From Phialophora verrucosa (Eukaryota > Ascomycota > Eurotiomycetes > Chaetothyriales > Herpotrichiellaceae): a stretch of 64,000 bases of DNA. The notes under the pieces were generated by a model. The model saw only the letters and a list, made by a program, of their open reading frames with translations. It did no database searches and was not told the origin of the DNA. The stretch spans positions 2,170,001-2,234,000 of the forward strand of contig MSED01000015.1 in assembly GCA_002099365.1 (NCBI GenBank). The letters are read 5' to 3'. This document shows, in pieces, positions 34,556 to 44,795 of the stretch (its first letter is position 1; every line of letters starts with the position of its first letter). The position numbers and the translations under genes are program-made.

Positions 34556-35088
34556 AGCTAGGGAAAGGGATGGAAGAAACAGTGACATTTCGTGCCAGTG
34601 GACAGAAAGTTTGGGGCCAACGTCACTATGGATGTATGCTGTATTACCAAGTTGCTGAAGGGGAAGCCAGGCTCAGGGGCACGAAAATGGGAACCACAAT
34701 TCAGATTGATCACTACACGAGAGCTTGCATAACTAGAGCTAGTCCTTTGCCTTGCAAGCTTCCAAATTGAAAAGCGATATTGACATATGTCCATCCAACA
34801 TTCCTACCCTTTACGACATTTGTATTCTGCTCGATTTTTCGTCTATTCCCGCCTCGGCGACGTATGGAATGATGAGAGCTAGTGGCAACAGGATCGATGA
34901 ACCAGAATGGTATGAATCGTCCCATGTCATGTATCTTGTCTTGGCGTCATGTCAATTCTATCTAGGACGAGGACATCTTTCTAATATAAATTTATATGTC
35001 TCTCCCCCTCTCTCCCGCCTCTTCTTTCTCTATCATTGCGGCTCCCAAAGGAAACCCCAGGACATCACATCCCTGGCTTCGCGGCTAC
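34556..35088. other. Convergent intergenic region
   Basis: About 530 bp lies between SUB2 and the convergent ankyrin-BTB gene. It contains AT-rich 3' UTR-like sequence near 34980-35000. No gene is seen. Confidence 0.4.
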
Positions 35089-37467
35089 TTACGCATCCAA
35101 CTTCAACTTCTCCAGCAGCCGATCGATCTTGCCCAGCAGGATCTGGTAATCCACAGCCATGGCTGCGAATTCGTCGCCGGCCAATTCGCCGTCGAGGGTG
35201 CGGACGGCCCCAGACGCGAGCAGGGCTTGGATGGATTGTTGCTGGTCTGGATGGGGATCGGAAGTGGGGTCGAGAACTGTAGAGGGCGCTGAGACAGAGG
35301 ATCCGCCGCTCGCTGGGTTCGAGGCGGAGGACGGTGTCGGTGTCGGTGTCGGTGTTGCCGTCGAGGTTGAGGCGGCGGACATGTCGACGCCTTCGTCCTC
35401 GTGAGGGTGTCTTGGCTCGCGCTCGGTACCCCAACGGGGCAGCGATAAGGGCGGGTTCGTGTGCGCCTCCTCTGCACCATTCTTGGTCTGCTCTTGAGGT
35501 TGGGACTGCGACTGCGCGACCGCCTCCGCCATGGCGACCTCCTCGTCCATGACATCCTCCAGCCCAGAATCCTCGAACCGGAGCCGAAACCGCTCGCTGA
35601 GATAATACCGAATATCATCGAGCAGTTCGATGCTGTCCGTCTCCTCTCGGCGGGTGATCCTCTCGGCGCTCTCTTTGACCAGCTCCGCGAACTCGGGCGT
35701 GTCAATGAATGATTCCAAACGATAGGCAATGTACCGGGCAGCGAATTCTTCGAGGCGCTGGACCCGTGTGAGCCAGGCCGCGCGGAGAATTTCGTAGATG
35801 TCCATTTCGTCGTCGTCGTCGTCGGCTACAGGTTGGGAGTCACTGTGACCGTTCGGTGTCAGCTTGGGCTGTGGTTGCGACTGCGATTGGGATCCGTTCT
35901 CGTAGTCCCTGATTTCTGGCGACAAGGCCGCGGATGCGGGCAACGCAACTGCGCTTCCGTTGCCCAAGGAGCTAATCACCAATGCAGCCTTGGCCTTGAC
36001 CTTCTCTAGAAACAGCATGTCGGCCGCGAAAAGCACGTCCACGGCAATGTCGAGTCCAAAGTCCGCCTTCTCGGTATATAAGAACGTCAGAATGATCTCG
36101 AGCACAGCGGGCGAGCAGTCTATCGACACAATCTGAAGGTGTGGCGTCGTTTGGGCTTCTAGGAAGGACGACGAGAACATTGTGTTGAAGTACTCCGAGC
36201 GCATGAGCATCGCCTTGTGGGCGGGGTAGATTTTCGAGCGGCGCGGTTTGCGCGTGCGCGAGGGCGAGCGCGACCGGTCTGAGTGAGAGATGGGTATGCC
36301 AAGGGCGTTGGTGGAGGATTTTTGTTGGAGCTCTTTATTTGTTGATTCGGGTACGTCTCCTTCATTTTCGGCTTCTTCTTCGTCCTCGTCGGCGCGGAGG
36401 AGGATGTCGGCGAAGATGCCGTTGTCACGGTCCCATTTGATGTCGTCGGCACGTGAAGTCTCGACGTCAACGGCGTGTCTCAGTACATTGTCACGGAACC
36501 ATTGTTCCAGTTGGTCGCGGCCCCTTTGTACGTCATCTTGGCGTCGCTGTCGTGCCAGTCGACGGTCATTGCTGTCGAGGATTAATTGCGACAGGTTCTG
36601 GATTTCAAGATGCTTGCTGATTCGGTCCACGCCGGCCAGAATTTCCGAGTCGGTGAAACCGGTGCCTGGACCGCCCCCGAGATCTCGTGGGACCTCTCCG
36701 AGATATAAGTGCTTCAAAGCGATTGCGAGTGATTGCGGTGGGATTGTGGGTGCTGGTTTCCAGACTTTGGTCTCCGGTGCTTGAGCGAGTTTGGTCCGGA
36801 AGTATGGTGACCGGGCTGAGAGGATGAATTTATGCAGGTGGAACGATTCGCCAGTGGTGATGACCGTGATGTCGTATGTCTTTGGATGGTCTCTGGTCAG
36901 TAAAGAGACAAGATGTGATGCTAATGGCTGTAATGGGTCCGTAGTTTTCGAGTAGTCGTATTGTAATAGTAGGTTTCGTATTCGGTCGTTCAATGCGTTG
37001 TATAGACATCTACGAGGGAATTAGCATGTCGTGGCTTGCCATCGACTTTGACTCGAGCGGTACCTCTCGCCTTGGAATGTATCACGCTCGCATAGTGCGC
37101 CCGACTCAAGCAATAACTGCACGACTTCATAATGTCCGCATAAGCTAGCCTTCCTAAAGTCAGCCAACGCTTCACCGACAGATATTGTTGGGTGGCGACT
37201 GGCAACGCCCACGACCCCGAGAACAAGACATACCAGAATCAAAGGCGTGTAATCGTACTGATCCTTTGCATTAATATTCGTCCCCTCCTGAATCATCTCC
37301 TGACAGAGCTTAAGGTCACCTCTTCTGCACGCATCGCATAATTTCTGGAAGTTGACACTGAAATCGAGGGGATTGTCTTCCTTGAGGATCCCCTCTTCGA
37401 TCAACCTCCTCTCGTCAAACAGATTGCGCTCGAGTTGGTCTTTGCGGAGGAGTCCATTGGCAGTCAT
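35089..37467 (-). CDS. Ankyrin repeat and double BTB/POZ protein (ABTB1-like)
   Basis: Three minus-strand exons (37467-37234, 37149-37064, 37009-35089) give 746 residues. The N-terminus has two ankyrin repeats (FQKLCDACRRGDLKLCQEMI, then TPLILASLCGHYEVVQLLLE). The second repeat appears only after removal of an 84 nt intron that has no stop and is a multiple of three. A first BTB domain follows (KTYDITVITTGESFHLHKFI), then a charged linker, then a second BTB (IYPAHKAMLMRSEYFNTMFS) with its BACK-like helical tail. The layout is that of ABTB1/BPOZ proteins, which serve as cullin-3 adaptors or in translation-factor turnover. A TPTPTPTP-type repeat lies near the C-terminus. Confidence 0.87.
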
Positions 37468-37811
37468 GGTATCGACTCTGAAGAGGAAGAGATGTAGAAC
37501 CCAGTGGCAACGGCAGGCCGTAAAGGAAAAGAGGAAAAGAGGAATGGAAGAAGTTCAATGGTTCGTCATATCGATGCATCTTCGGCGTTAAGATTAGATT
37601 AGATTAATCGCCTTAGCGCAATTGCTCGCCTCCCGCAGCCCACATTCAGCCTCGCTTGAATTTTGGCAAGGCTGTGCCCAAATTTCACTCGACCCTGATT
37701 CCACCACAGCATAATTCTTCCTGGAGCCACCCTAACCCTCACCCTCTCACCCGAACAAGAGAGAGGCGCCCGTACCGCGATATTATCTACAGCGACTTTG
37801 CCTCGCCCAGC
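37468..37811. promoter_or_regulatory. Divergent promoter, ABTB1-like / eIF3f
   Basis: 344 bp separates the two divergent starts. It includes CCAAT-free, CT-rich leader sequence on the eIF3f side. No individual site is clear. Confidence 0.45.
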
Positions 37812-38936
37812 ATGGCTGAACAAGATGGCTTCCTCCACCTCAGCCGCCCTCTGGGTCCCGCCGCAGTAGGCGCACAACCCACCACAGCGCCTCTTCGAGT
37901 CGTTATCCAACCGCAAGTACGTTTAGTTCCGGGAACAGGAATAACATAACTACAGCGCATCGCCGGATGCTGATACTGACGCTAATGCCAATGTCTGCAG
38001 GCCCTCTTCTCGATCCTCGACCACTGCCTCCGCCGCCCTCCAGACCAGCACCGTGTCATCGGCACCTTACTTGGCACGAGATCCGATGCAGACGAATCCC
38101 AAGTGGTGGTGCACTCATCTTTTGCCGTCTCGCACACCGAAACGACCGACCAGGTCGAAGTTGACATGGAATATCAGAAGGCCATGCTCGCTCTGCACCT
38201 GCGCGCAAACCCCAAGGAAGTGCTGGTTGGGTGGTACGCGACGAGTTCGGAACTGAACACCTTTTCCGCCCTGATCCAAAACCACTACAGCAGTCAGGGT
38301 GAGGGCACGTTTCCATATCCAGCCGTGCATATCACAGTGTCGAGTCAGCCGGGCCAGGACGTCGAGGTCAGGACATATATCTCATCCCCCGTGGGCGTCA
38401 GTCCTGAACGGGCGGCTGATTCCGCGGCGTTCATTCCCATCCCGTACACGGTGAATTACAGCGAGGCGGACCGCGCTGGGCTGGAGGCGGTGGAGTCGGC
38501 CAAGGACAGTGAGAGCAGGACGGCGACAGTCTTGACCGAAATCGAGAATCTCGAGAAGTCACTTGAAGATACGCTGGGCATGCTGGATCGAGTGGCCAAG
38601 TACGTGGAAAATGTCATTGAGGAGGAGGCGGAGCCGTCTACTGCGCTGGGACAGTTCCTGCTCAATACACTGGCTCTGGCGCCCAAGGTCGACCCCGCGG
38701 AGATTGAGAAGGACTTTAACAACCACGTCCAGGACGTGCTTACCGTCTCATACCTCGCCAACATGATCCGAACACAGATGGATCTGTCGAACAGGTTAGC
38801 GACCGCACAATTGACCATGGGTGGTGGAGAAGGTGGACAACAAAGTGACAACAAGGAAGGGCGGGGCGACCGGAGACAGAATAGACAAGGTGGACAACAG
38901 AGACAGAACAGAGCGGAAAGTTTCTCGGTGGCCTAA
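37812..38936 (+). CDS. Translation initiation factor eIF3 subunit F
   Basis: Exons 37812-37916 and 38001-38936, with an 84 nt phase-0 intron, give 346 residues. The protein is the MPN-domain subunit f of eIF3, acting in cytosolic translation initiation. The MPN domain begins soon after the start ([19 protein letters not shown], then [13 protein letters not shown]) and includes the eIF3f-typical [14 protein letters not shown] and [12 protein letters not shown]. The zinc ligands of active JAMM proteases are absent, as expected for eIF3f. The C-terminal helical part is conserved, and the tail is Gly/Arg/Gln-rich, as in other fungi. Confidence 0.95.
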
Positions 38937-39708
38937 AATTTGGAGACATGTGCGGCGCGAGCAGCCATCTTCATTCTGGAGGCTATGGAAAATTGTCTTG
39001 AGCCAGCGGCGGCAATGTTCACCGGACGTATCAGAAGTGGTGCGGAGCCTGCCTCCAAAAGCATATGGCTTTTTACCAGTTCGAAGTGATGAAACGAGAT
39101 GTTCAGATCGAGCGATGCTCGTCCCAAATCTCATGGCGGTTGCTCTGATACGGAAATGACCTGGAACGCTCGGTCCAGCCATACCGTGCTCGAAGGAAGT
39201 GGCTCAAAAGTATGCATGCATGCTGGAATATGCATGAACAAATAGATCACCCAGTGAGATCTGGGTTCATGAATGAGCCAGTAACGGCCCTGTGATTCTC
39301 CGATCTGACTTGTCGCTTGACGTGCTCGTTGGATGGTTGAGCAAGCGAACCGATGCGTACCACGTAAAGGACGCCGGGATGCTTTCAGTCCTGGGCTGCT
39401 GCCAAATGAAACAGACACAGAGTTGGCGTTCGTCACAGGCGGTGTGATGGTGAGTTGGCGACGGAGACCAGTAATCCAAGTGCTCTCCAATCCGGACTCC
39501 CAGAAAGAGACCATGTAGAGAGACAAGTTCCAACCGACGCTGCTGTCACGATGTGTGAAGCGCGAGGAACGCCAAGTTCATACTGCGAGTTGAACCCTGG
39601 ATGAGGGTGGAACTTCATCCCCCTCTCTCGCCCGTTTTGACATGAACTTCGTTTCCAAAATACTGCTTCAGGCTTCAGAAGGAAGGTCTTTCCTTCAATG
39701 GCTCTCCT
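38937..39708. other. Convergent intergenic region
   Basis: About 770 bp lies between eIF3f and the convergent TAF13 gene. Only short overlapping frames are present and no gene is supported. Confidence 0.4.
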
Positions 39709-40368
39709 TCAACCCAGATCACTCCTCGCCCTCTTAGTCGCCCTCTCCTCACCATCATCATCGCTCCGGGCCCCGGGGGTCTTCTCCTTCCCAACTGCAC
39801 TGAGCGGGGGAACCCCGTCGGCCTCCTCTCTGTCCCTCTTCCTTCGCCGACCTCTACCCCTCCCCTTCCCCTTGCCCGTGCCTTCCTCCCCTACAACCTC
39901 GCCAAGATTGACTAGATCGCCGACGGCCAACTTGGTCCCCTCTCGCCCTTCATTGGTATCGAAAAGCTTCTTCTTGTTGTCGATGTCGCGCTTCTTCTTG
40001 AACATCTCCTGGACTCTTCCCAGTTTGATCGAATCCCGCCGCAGCACGAACTCAAAGTCGGAGAGTTTGAGTTTTGCCCGCGCGGAGTATGTCGCGATGG
40101 AGACGGCGTCATGACACGTCTCGATGATGAAGTCCGTGAGCATTTCGTCCAGCACGCGTAGTGTTTCGGGAAAGGGTTGCGTGAACGGTGTGGGCGGGTG
40201 GGTGGTGTTGGGCGTATTCGGTCCGGAGAGGTACTGACGGGAGGACGCACCCAGTGGGTGGGCGATGTCCGGGTGCGTTGGTGCGCCGTAGGCGTAGAGG
40301 AGGGAAGACAGTTCGGGCCCGAAGTTCAGGTTGCCCTTGTGCCGGCCAGCGCGGGCGCGGGGTTCCAT
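39709..40368 (-). CDS. TAF13: TFIID subunit TAF13
   Basis: This intronless gene encodes 219 residues. Residues from about 70 to 140 (RVLDEMLTDFIIETCHDAVS, ARAKLKLSDFEFVLRRDSIK, then MFKKKRDIDNKKKLFD) form the TFIID-18 kDa histone-fold domain of TAF13, which pairs with TAF11 in the general transcription factor TFIID. The N-terminal 65 residues are Pro-rich and poorly conserved. The C-terminus is a charged tail with several basic nuclear-localisation-like runs (KGKGRGRGRRRKRDR). It is divergent from KSH1, with about 600 bp between the starts. Confidence 0.93.
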   Translation of the reverse strand: MEPRARAGRHKGNLNFGPELSSLLYAYGAPTHPDIAHPLGASSRQYLSGPNTPNTTHPPTPFTQPFPETLRVLDEMLTDFIIETCHDAVSIATYSARAKLKLSDFEFVLRRDSIKLGRVQEMFKKKRDIDNKKKLFDTNEGREGTKLAVGDLVNLGEVVGEEGTGKGKGRGRGRRRKRDREEADGVPPLSAVGKEKTPGARSDDDGEERATKRARSDLG

Positions 40369-40973
40369 TATGGAGGCGGATCGAGAGCGGGCGAGGAATG
40401 GGACGAGATAGAGATGCTGTGGTGTCCGGGTTGATCGAAGGTTGTCTCAAGAAACGTACTGGTGGACGAGACGCGGTGGGAGGGAGACTAAACCAAACTC
40501 ATATTGATATGAAACGCAAGTGACGCATCTGACAGGAAGGAATAGTCCAGCAGTGCCCTCCTAAAGTGACACCTCGACCGAGGGTGATGTGGCAGCGCAG
40601 TGCAGTCAATGGTTTCTGTGCAACAGACAGATCACAAATAATAATTAACAGGCATCCCGGTACGGAAGGGCCAAGGCTGAAACAGGCGTCAAGCAAGCCT
40701 GGGCGCAGTGTCGCCAAGCAGAAAACGGCCGCCTAAGCGAAACTCTCCCGCTTGTGGCCTCCCGAGCAACTCTGATCAAACCACGTTTCAACATTCGCTT
40801 TCTCGAGGACTTCAAGTGGCCATCTGTCTACTCCGTACGGTTCACGGGAAATCACACTTAACATAACGTCCCGCCTTCCAACTCGCCTATTCGCTCAGAG
40901 CTTGCCTCGCGCTCGTCTTCTCATGCCTTGATCTCTTCAACGTTTGGTGGAACAGAAAGCAAGTGCGGCCAAG
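40369..40973. promoter_or_regulatory. Divergent promoter, TAF13 / KSH1
   Basis: 605 bp separates two divergent small housekeeping genes. No protein-coding frame is supported. Individual promoter elements are not clear. Confidence 0.4.
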
Positions 40974-41523
40974 ATGGTATGTTATCCCTCCGTCTACTTT
41001 TCCGCCACGCAAGTAAAGAGGAGAGCAAGGACCCCCACGGAGCGGCCGAAGCATACAGACCGATGCTGCTCAGTTGCAGGCTACTCACTAACTCGCCGGG
41101 TCTTCAAATCACAGACGGCAATATTCAACTTCCAATCTCTCCTCCTTGTGATCATCCTGCTCATCTGCACATCTACCTACGTGCACTCGATGGCGCCTTC
41201 ACTCATGGATCGGAATAAAGAAGGGTAAGTCCTCCATTTGGTGGTGAAGACCCTGTCCCGACGTCTGCACGCCTGCGTACAGACAGACTTTTGTTTCAAC
41301 GTTCTGAATTGCGGCTGAGGATACGTGCTAATCATGCTGGTTGGTCCTGAACAGCGCGTTGGGGGTATTTTGGAAATGCGCACGCATAGGGGAACGGCTC
41401 AGTCCGTATGTTAGTATTATCTGTATTGCAATGGCGGTAAGTGTTGACCGCCCCATGTGCTACCTCTCTAAAATGACAATCCTCGTCCCCATAAGCGAAA
41501 GTGTTTGCCCTTTGCATCTGTAA
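40974..41523 (+). CDS. KSH1: Kish (KSH1/TMEM167) secretory pathway membrane protein
   Basis: This is a small two-span Golgi protein needed for secretion. The conserved frame [20 protein letters not shown], then [20 protein letters not shown] and [15 protein letters not shown] is unmistakable. The ATG at 40974-40976 stands alone as the coding part of exon 1. Intron 1 (40977-41114, 138 nt) follows it directly, then exon 2 (41115-41224), intron 2 (41225-41354) and exon 3 from 41355. Reading through to the stop at 41521-41523 gives 93 residues, about 20 longer than usual. A perfect GTAAGT donor at 41437, after IAMA, hints at a further splice, but no acceptor restores a clearly conserved end. The C-terminus is therefore uncertain. 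Confidence 0.85.
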
Positions 41524-42107
41524 TGGCGTTTGGACGTCTATATCCCAATGTGCCGAGCTTGGCACTTCGGGCTGTGTTGGCACTCCAGCCCCTTTCTACT
41601 TGTTCCCAGGACTAACATGAGGGGACGCAGTGCTCGATCATGCTGGGCTACTAGGACTAGGCTCACGATATCCCCCGAAGAACGAGTCGCGTCAATGAAC
41701 TCGTTGTTTTCAATATACACGTGCGGCGTATTCACAGCTCCGAAAGCACTACCGAGACACGACCAGAAGTCCACCTCGAACGATCCGTCCACGCCATGCC
41801 ATGTTGCATCGAGTCCTGTTTCGTCTCCTGGAGAATCTTCGGCCCTAGACATGATTCGTGTCCCGTCTCTCGTACATATACAGCGCCATGTCCCACCCAG
41901 CCCAATATTACTCGAAACCCGAAACGCCTGACTATGCATCGGAAGAGTAAAACCGTGGAAGAGATGCCGTCGCAGCATGGGTATCGTGGCCACTGCCCTT
42001 GGCCTGTCTGATCTTCAGAGTCTGGGCCTCACAATGAAAGAAACTTTATCCAAGCCTCCTGCTCAAACTCCGCCGCCGCCCAAAAAGCCGTTCTCAATTC
42101 AATTTAC
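41524..42107. other. Convergent intergenic region
   Basis: About 580 bp contains the 3' end of KSH1 and that of the convergent 895-residue gene. If KSH1 is spliced at 41437, part of this may still be coding. No other gene is seen. Confidence 0.4.
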
Positions 42108-44795
42108 TTAGTTGCCGCGGTCCACAAACGGAAAGATCAACTCCGTCTTGCGTCTCGACCTAATATGCCTCCCCGCAAACTGCTGCAGCTGCTGCAGCTG
42201 CTCCTTCTCGCGAAACACAAGTTGACCCTGCCTCGCCTCAATGACCGGTTGCTTCGGCGCCCCTAGAAATTCTCCAAACGTCATGGCTACCTTCTCCGTC
42301 TGGACCTGCGGGCCTCCTGGTGCTTCGAAGTCGATGTCCAGCTGGACGACCGTGGTGATTAGCTCTTCTTCCGGATAGCGGCGCACTTCTTGATGAGGAT
42401 TGCCGAATCTCTTTTTGCGCTCGGCGCACTGATACAGCAGGAGCTTACCCATCAGTTCCTTTCTCGATGGTCTCGTACTGGATGGTAAGATTCGGGCCGC
42501 TGCCAGACGGTTGGCCGGGTCCGTCATATCGAGTGAAGGATCAATATCAAACAAGTCGCGAGACTTGTTGGGTCGTCGCCAGAGCGGATCGACACGCGTT
42601 GGAGGAAGTGGCTGAAAACCATCGCCCTCCATCTCTTCCTCGTCCTGCGAATCAGATTCGAACATGACGCCCGTGGCTTTCAATCTCTCAATCGCTCGCG
42701 CATCGTCTTCATTGAAAACGTTCGTCTCCTCAGCCTCCATCATTGCGTAAGAAGCACCACCAGAATCAGAGGGTGTCTCAAGGGGCGTTGTTAGCGGGGA
42801 GACGCTCGAGGTAGTGTGTGCCCTTGGCCCGAATATCCCTGGCAACGGATTATCTGAGGCACTCTCGTCAGTTGCGACAAGGGTGATGGGTCTCGTCGAT
42901 CTGGAATGGTTCGCACTGTCCTCGGATAGGAAATCGAGCTCGCTGTCCGGCAACTCGCCGGCCATGTTTTCTATATCCAGAAGACGGGTCGCCAACATCT
43001 GACCACTTGTTCCGTTGGGACGGTTCTCCCGCTTGTCTTCATCTGAAACCTCTGAAAGTGCCCTGCGCTCGATGGGTGTGAACACACAGGCTTCCTGCGG
43101 CCTGGAGTCATGGACAAGCAACTCCGAATCCACAGGGTCTGCACTGCCGTCCATTCCACTAACAGGGTGCTTTTCCACGCCCAGATCACGTTTCCGGCGT
43201 CCTTGACGAAGGTTGGCAATGGCAGCTTCCCGCGCAGTGAGAGATCTCTTCTGTCGTTTGTTCACGACGAACATGATATCTTCTTTGGCTGATGACTTAC
43301 GAGGATCGGCACCTGCTCTCTTCTGGGCTGATACACCCGATGTAACACAACCTTGGTCATCGGCTTGAATACCTAGCAGCGGCGGGCCAGGCATAGGCGG
43401 ATCTGAAGTATGGTCTGGGGTTGTGGACTGTGGTCGCATCGTAGTGTAGGACGCGTCACGTATTCCATCGTCGGGAGCTCCATCGTCGGCGGGCTTCAGA
43501 CAGTCCGGATTGTCTGAGCAGTGCTTGCAGCGGCCTCCTGAACTGTAAAGCGGACGGTTGCACGACTTGCATCTCTTCGACAACATGGAACGAGAGCTTG
43601 GAGTAGGAGTTGTCAAACCATGGCAGTCCGGGTTCTCAGTCTCAGTAGACGCAATAGAAATCACTTCCGCTTCCGAAAACTGTTTCTCGCGCTGTACAGC
43701 ATCCTTCCCTGGGGTAGCTGCAGTTTTATTTCTTGTCGATAGTGGCCGGCACAACAAACCGCCTCGTCTGGCAGTTCGGCTGCCCCTACTGCGAGTCGGT
43801 GGTTGCCTCGCTGTATGATCTATAGACGCATCGTCTGCCGGCTTTGCTGATTCTTGCGTGACGACAGCATCAGTGGGTGGCGAGACAGCGCGATTCGTAA
43901 GCGGAGGTTGTGGCTGGGATGGTCGAATTGTAGCTTTGTCTGTGGTTGACCGGGCTGTTCCGGCGGAGTCTCGCGGAAACTCCTCCGTATATGTTGGTAA
44001 CAGGCTAGAGGGGGATGCCTGGCCACCGACATCACATATGCGCGGATCCCTAACTTGCCCCTTATTGCGGTGGTCGTGACATGAATCTGCTGACGGGGCA
44101 TCAGGGTAAGGGCATATACCGCTCGGGCGGCAGTGGTATTCACCAATGGCCTCTGAGCGAGGACACATAGGCTCCTTAACAGAGTTCGTCCCTTGATGCT
44201 CAGGTGAGTGCATTGTGTTTTGACCTGTTTCACCTATGCCTGCTTTGAGGGGCAAGGGGTTGACTTCCAGGCTTAATCTTGCAGCAGCAACAGGCCTCGT
44301 AGCCTTGCGCTCACCGGAGTTAGCCTCTTCGCTGGGGCTTGTCCCTCCAGCTTCGCGCGCACTTTCACTGAAGGCTGATCCATCCACTCTCCCCTTGGGC
44401 TGATCATCTCCATACCTCCAGGATCCATTGCGCTTTCTTGGAATCGAACTGTATAAGTAGCGTTCGTAATTTTCATCTTTAGACCCAGCCCTTGTATTGT
44501 TGATAGCCCAGGTCAGGTCCTGACAATGTGGAGAATATGGTCGGCAAGAACCAGGCATTCTCTCAGGTCTTATGACGCCATCAATATTAAGAAGCTGAGA
44601 CGGTCTGTAATATTCGAATCGTGCCGGACGAAGTGGCCTAGGATCCCTGAGAGAATCTGCTCGCCGTGGAGGTTCACTGATATTTTCCCGCATTGCACGT
44701 GGTGCTGACGGCGGTTGTCTGTCAAAGACTTTTGACTGAGATGGAGGCGAGCTGTCCGCCCCGGTTGAGTTCTCTGAGCCCCCAGTTGTGGCCAT
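42108..44795 (-). CDS. Unrecognised large, mostly disordered protein with a CxxC zinc-ribbon-like motif
   Basis: The open frame starts at a TTG, and the first ATG (44795) gives 895 residues without an intron. I do not recognise the family. Most of the protein is Ser/Pro/Thr/Arg-rich and probably disordered. Near the middle lies a four-Cys cluster, CKSCNRPLYSSGGRCKHC, resembling a small zinc ribbon. The C-terminal 150 residues look folded (RKELMGKLLLYQCAERKKRF, EEELITTVVQLDIDFEAPGG, VAMTFGEFLGAPKQPVIEAR) and end in a basic helix. Basic runs such as RQGRRKRDLG suggest nuclear location. It is a real gene by frame length and codon character; the function is unknown. Confidence 0.75.
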   Translation of the reverse strand: MATTGGSENSTGADSSPPSQSKVFDRQPPSAPRAMRENISEPPRRADSLRDPRPLRPARFEYYRPSQLLNIDGVIRPERMPGSCRPYSPHCQDLTWAINNTRAGSKDENYERYLYSSIPRKRNGSWRYGDDQPKGRVDGSAFSESAREAGGTSPSEEANSGERKATRPVAAARLSLEVNPLPLKAGIGETGQNTMHSPEHQGTNSVKEPMCPRSEAIGEYHCRPSGICPYPDAPSADSCHDHRNKGQVRDPRICDVGGQASPSSLLPTYTEEFPRDSAGTARSTTDKATIRPSQPQPPLTNRAVSPPTDAVVTQESAKPADDASIDHTARQPPTRSRGSRTARRGGLLCRPLSTRNKTAATPGKDAVQREKQFSEAEVISIASTETENPDCHGLTTPTPSSRSMLSKRCKSCNRPLYSSGGRCKHCSDNPDCLKPADDGAPDDGIRDASYTTMRPQSTTPDHTSDPPMPGPPLLGIQADDQGCVTSGVSAQKRAGADPRKSSAKEDIMFVVNKRQKRSLTAREAAIANLRQGRRKRDLGVEKHPVSGMDGSADPVDSELLVHDSRPQEACVFTPIERRALSEVSDEDKRENRPNGTSGQMLATRLLDIENMAGELPDSELDFLSEDSANHSRSTRPITLVATDESASDNPLPGIFGPRAHTTSSVSPLTTPLETPSDSGGASYAMMEAEETNVFNEDDARAIERLKATGVMFESDSQDEEEMEGDGFQPLPPTRVDPLWRRPNKSRDLFDIDPSLDMTDPANRLAAARILPSSTRPSRKELMGKLLLYQCAERKKRFGNPHQEVRRYPEEELITTVVQLDIDFEAPGGPQVQTEKVAMTFGEFLGAPKQPVIEARQGQLVFREKEQLQQLQQFAGRHIRSRRKTELIFPFVDRGN

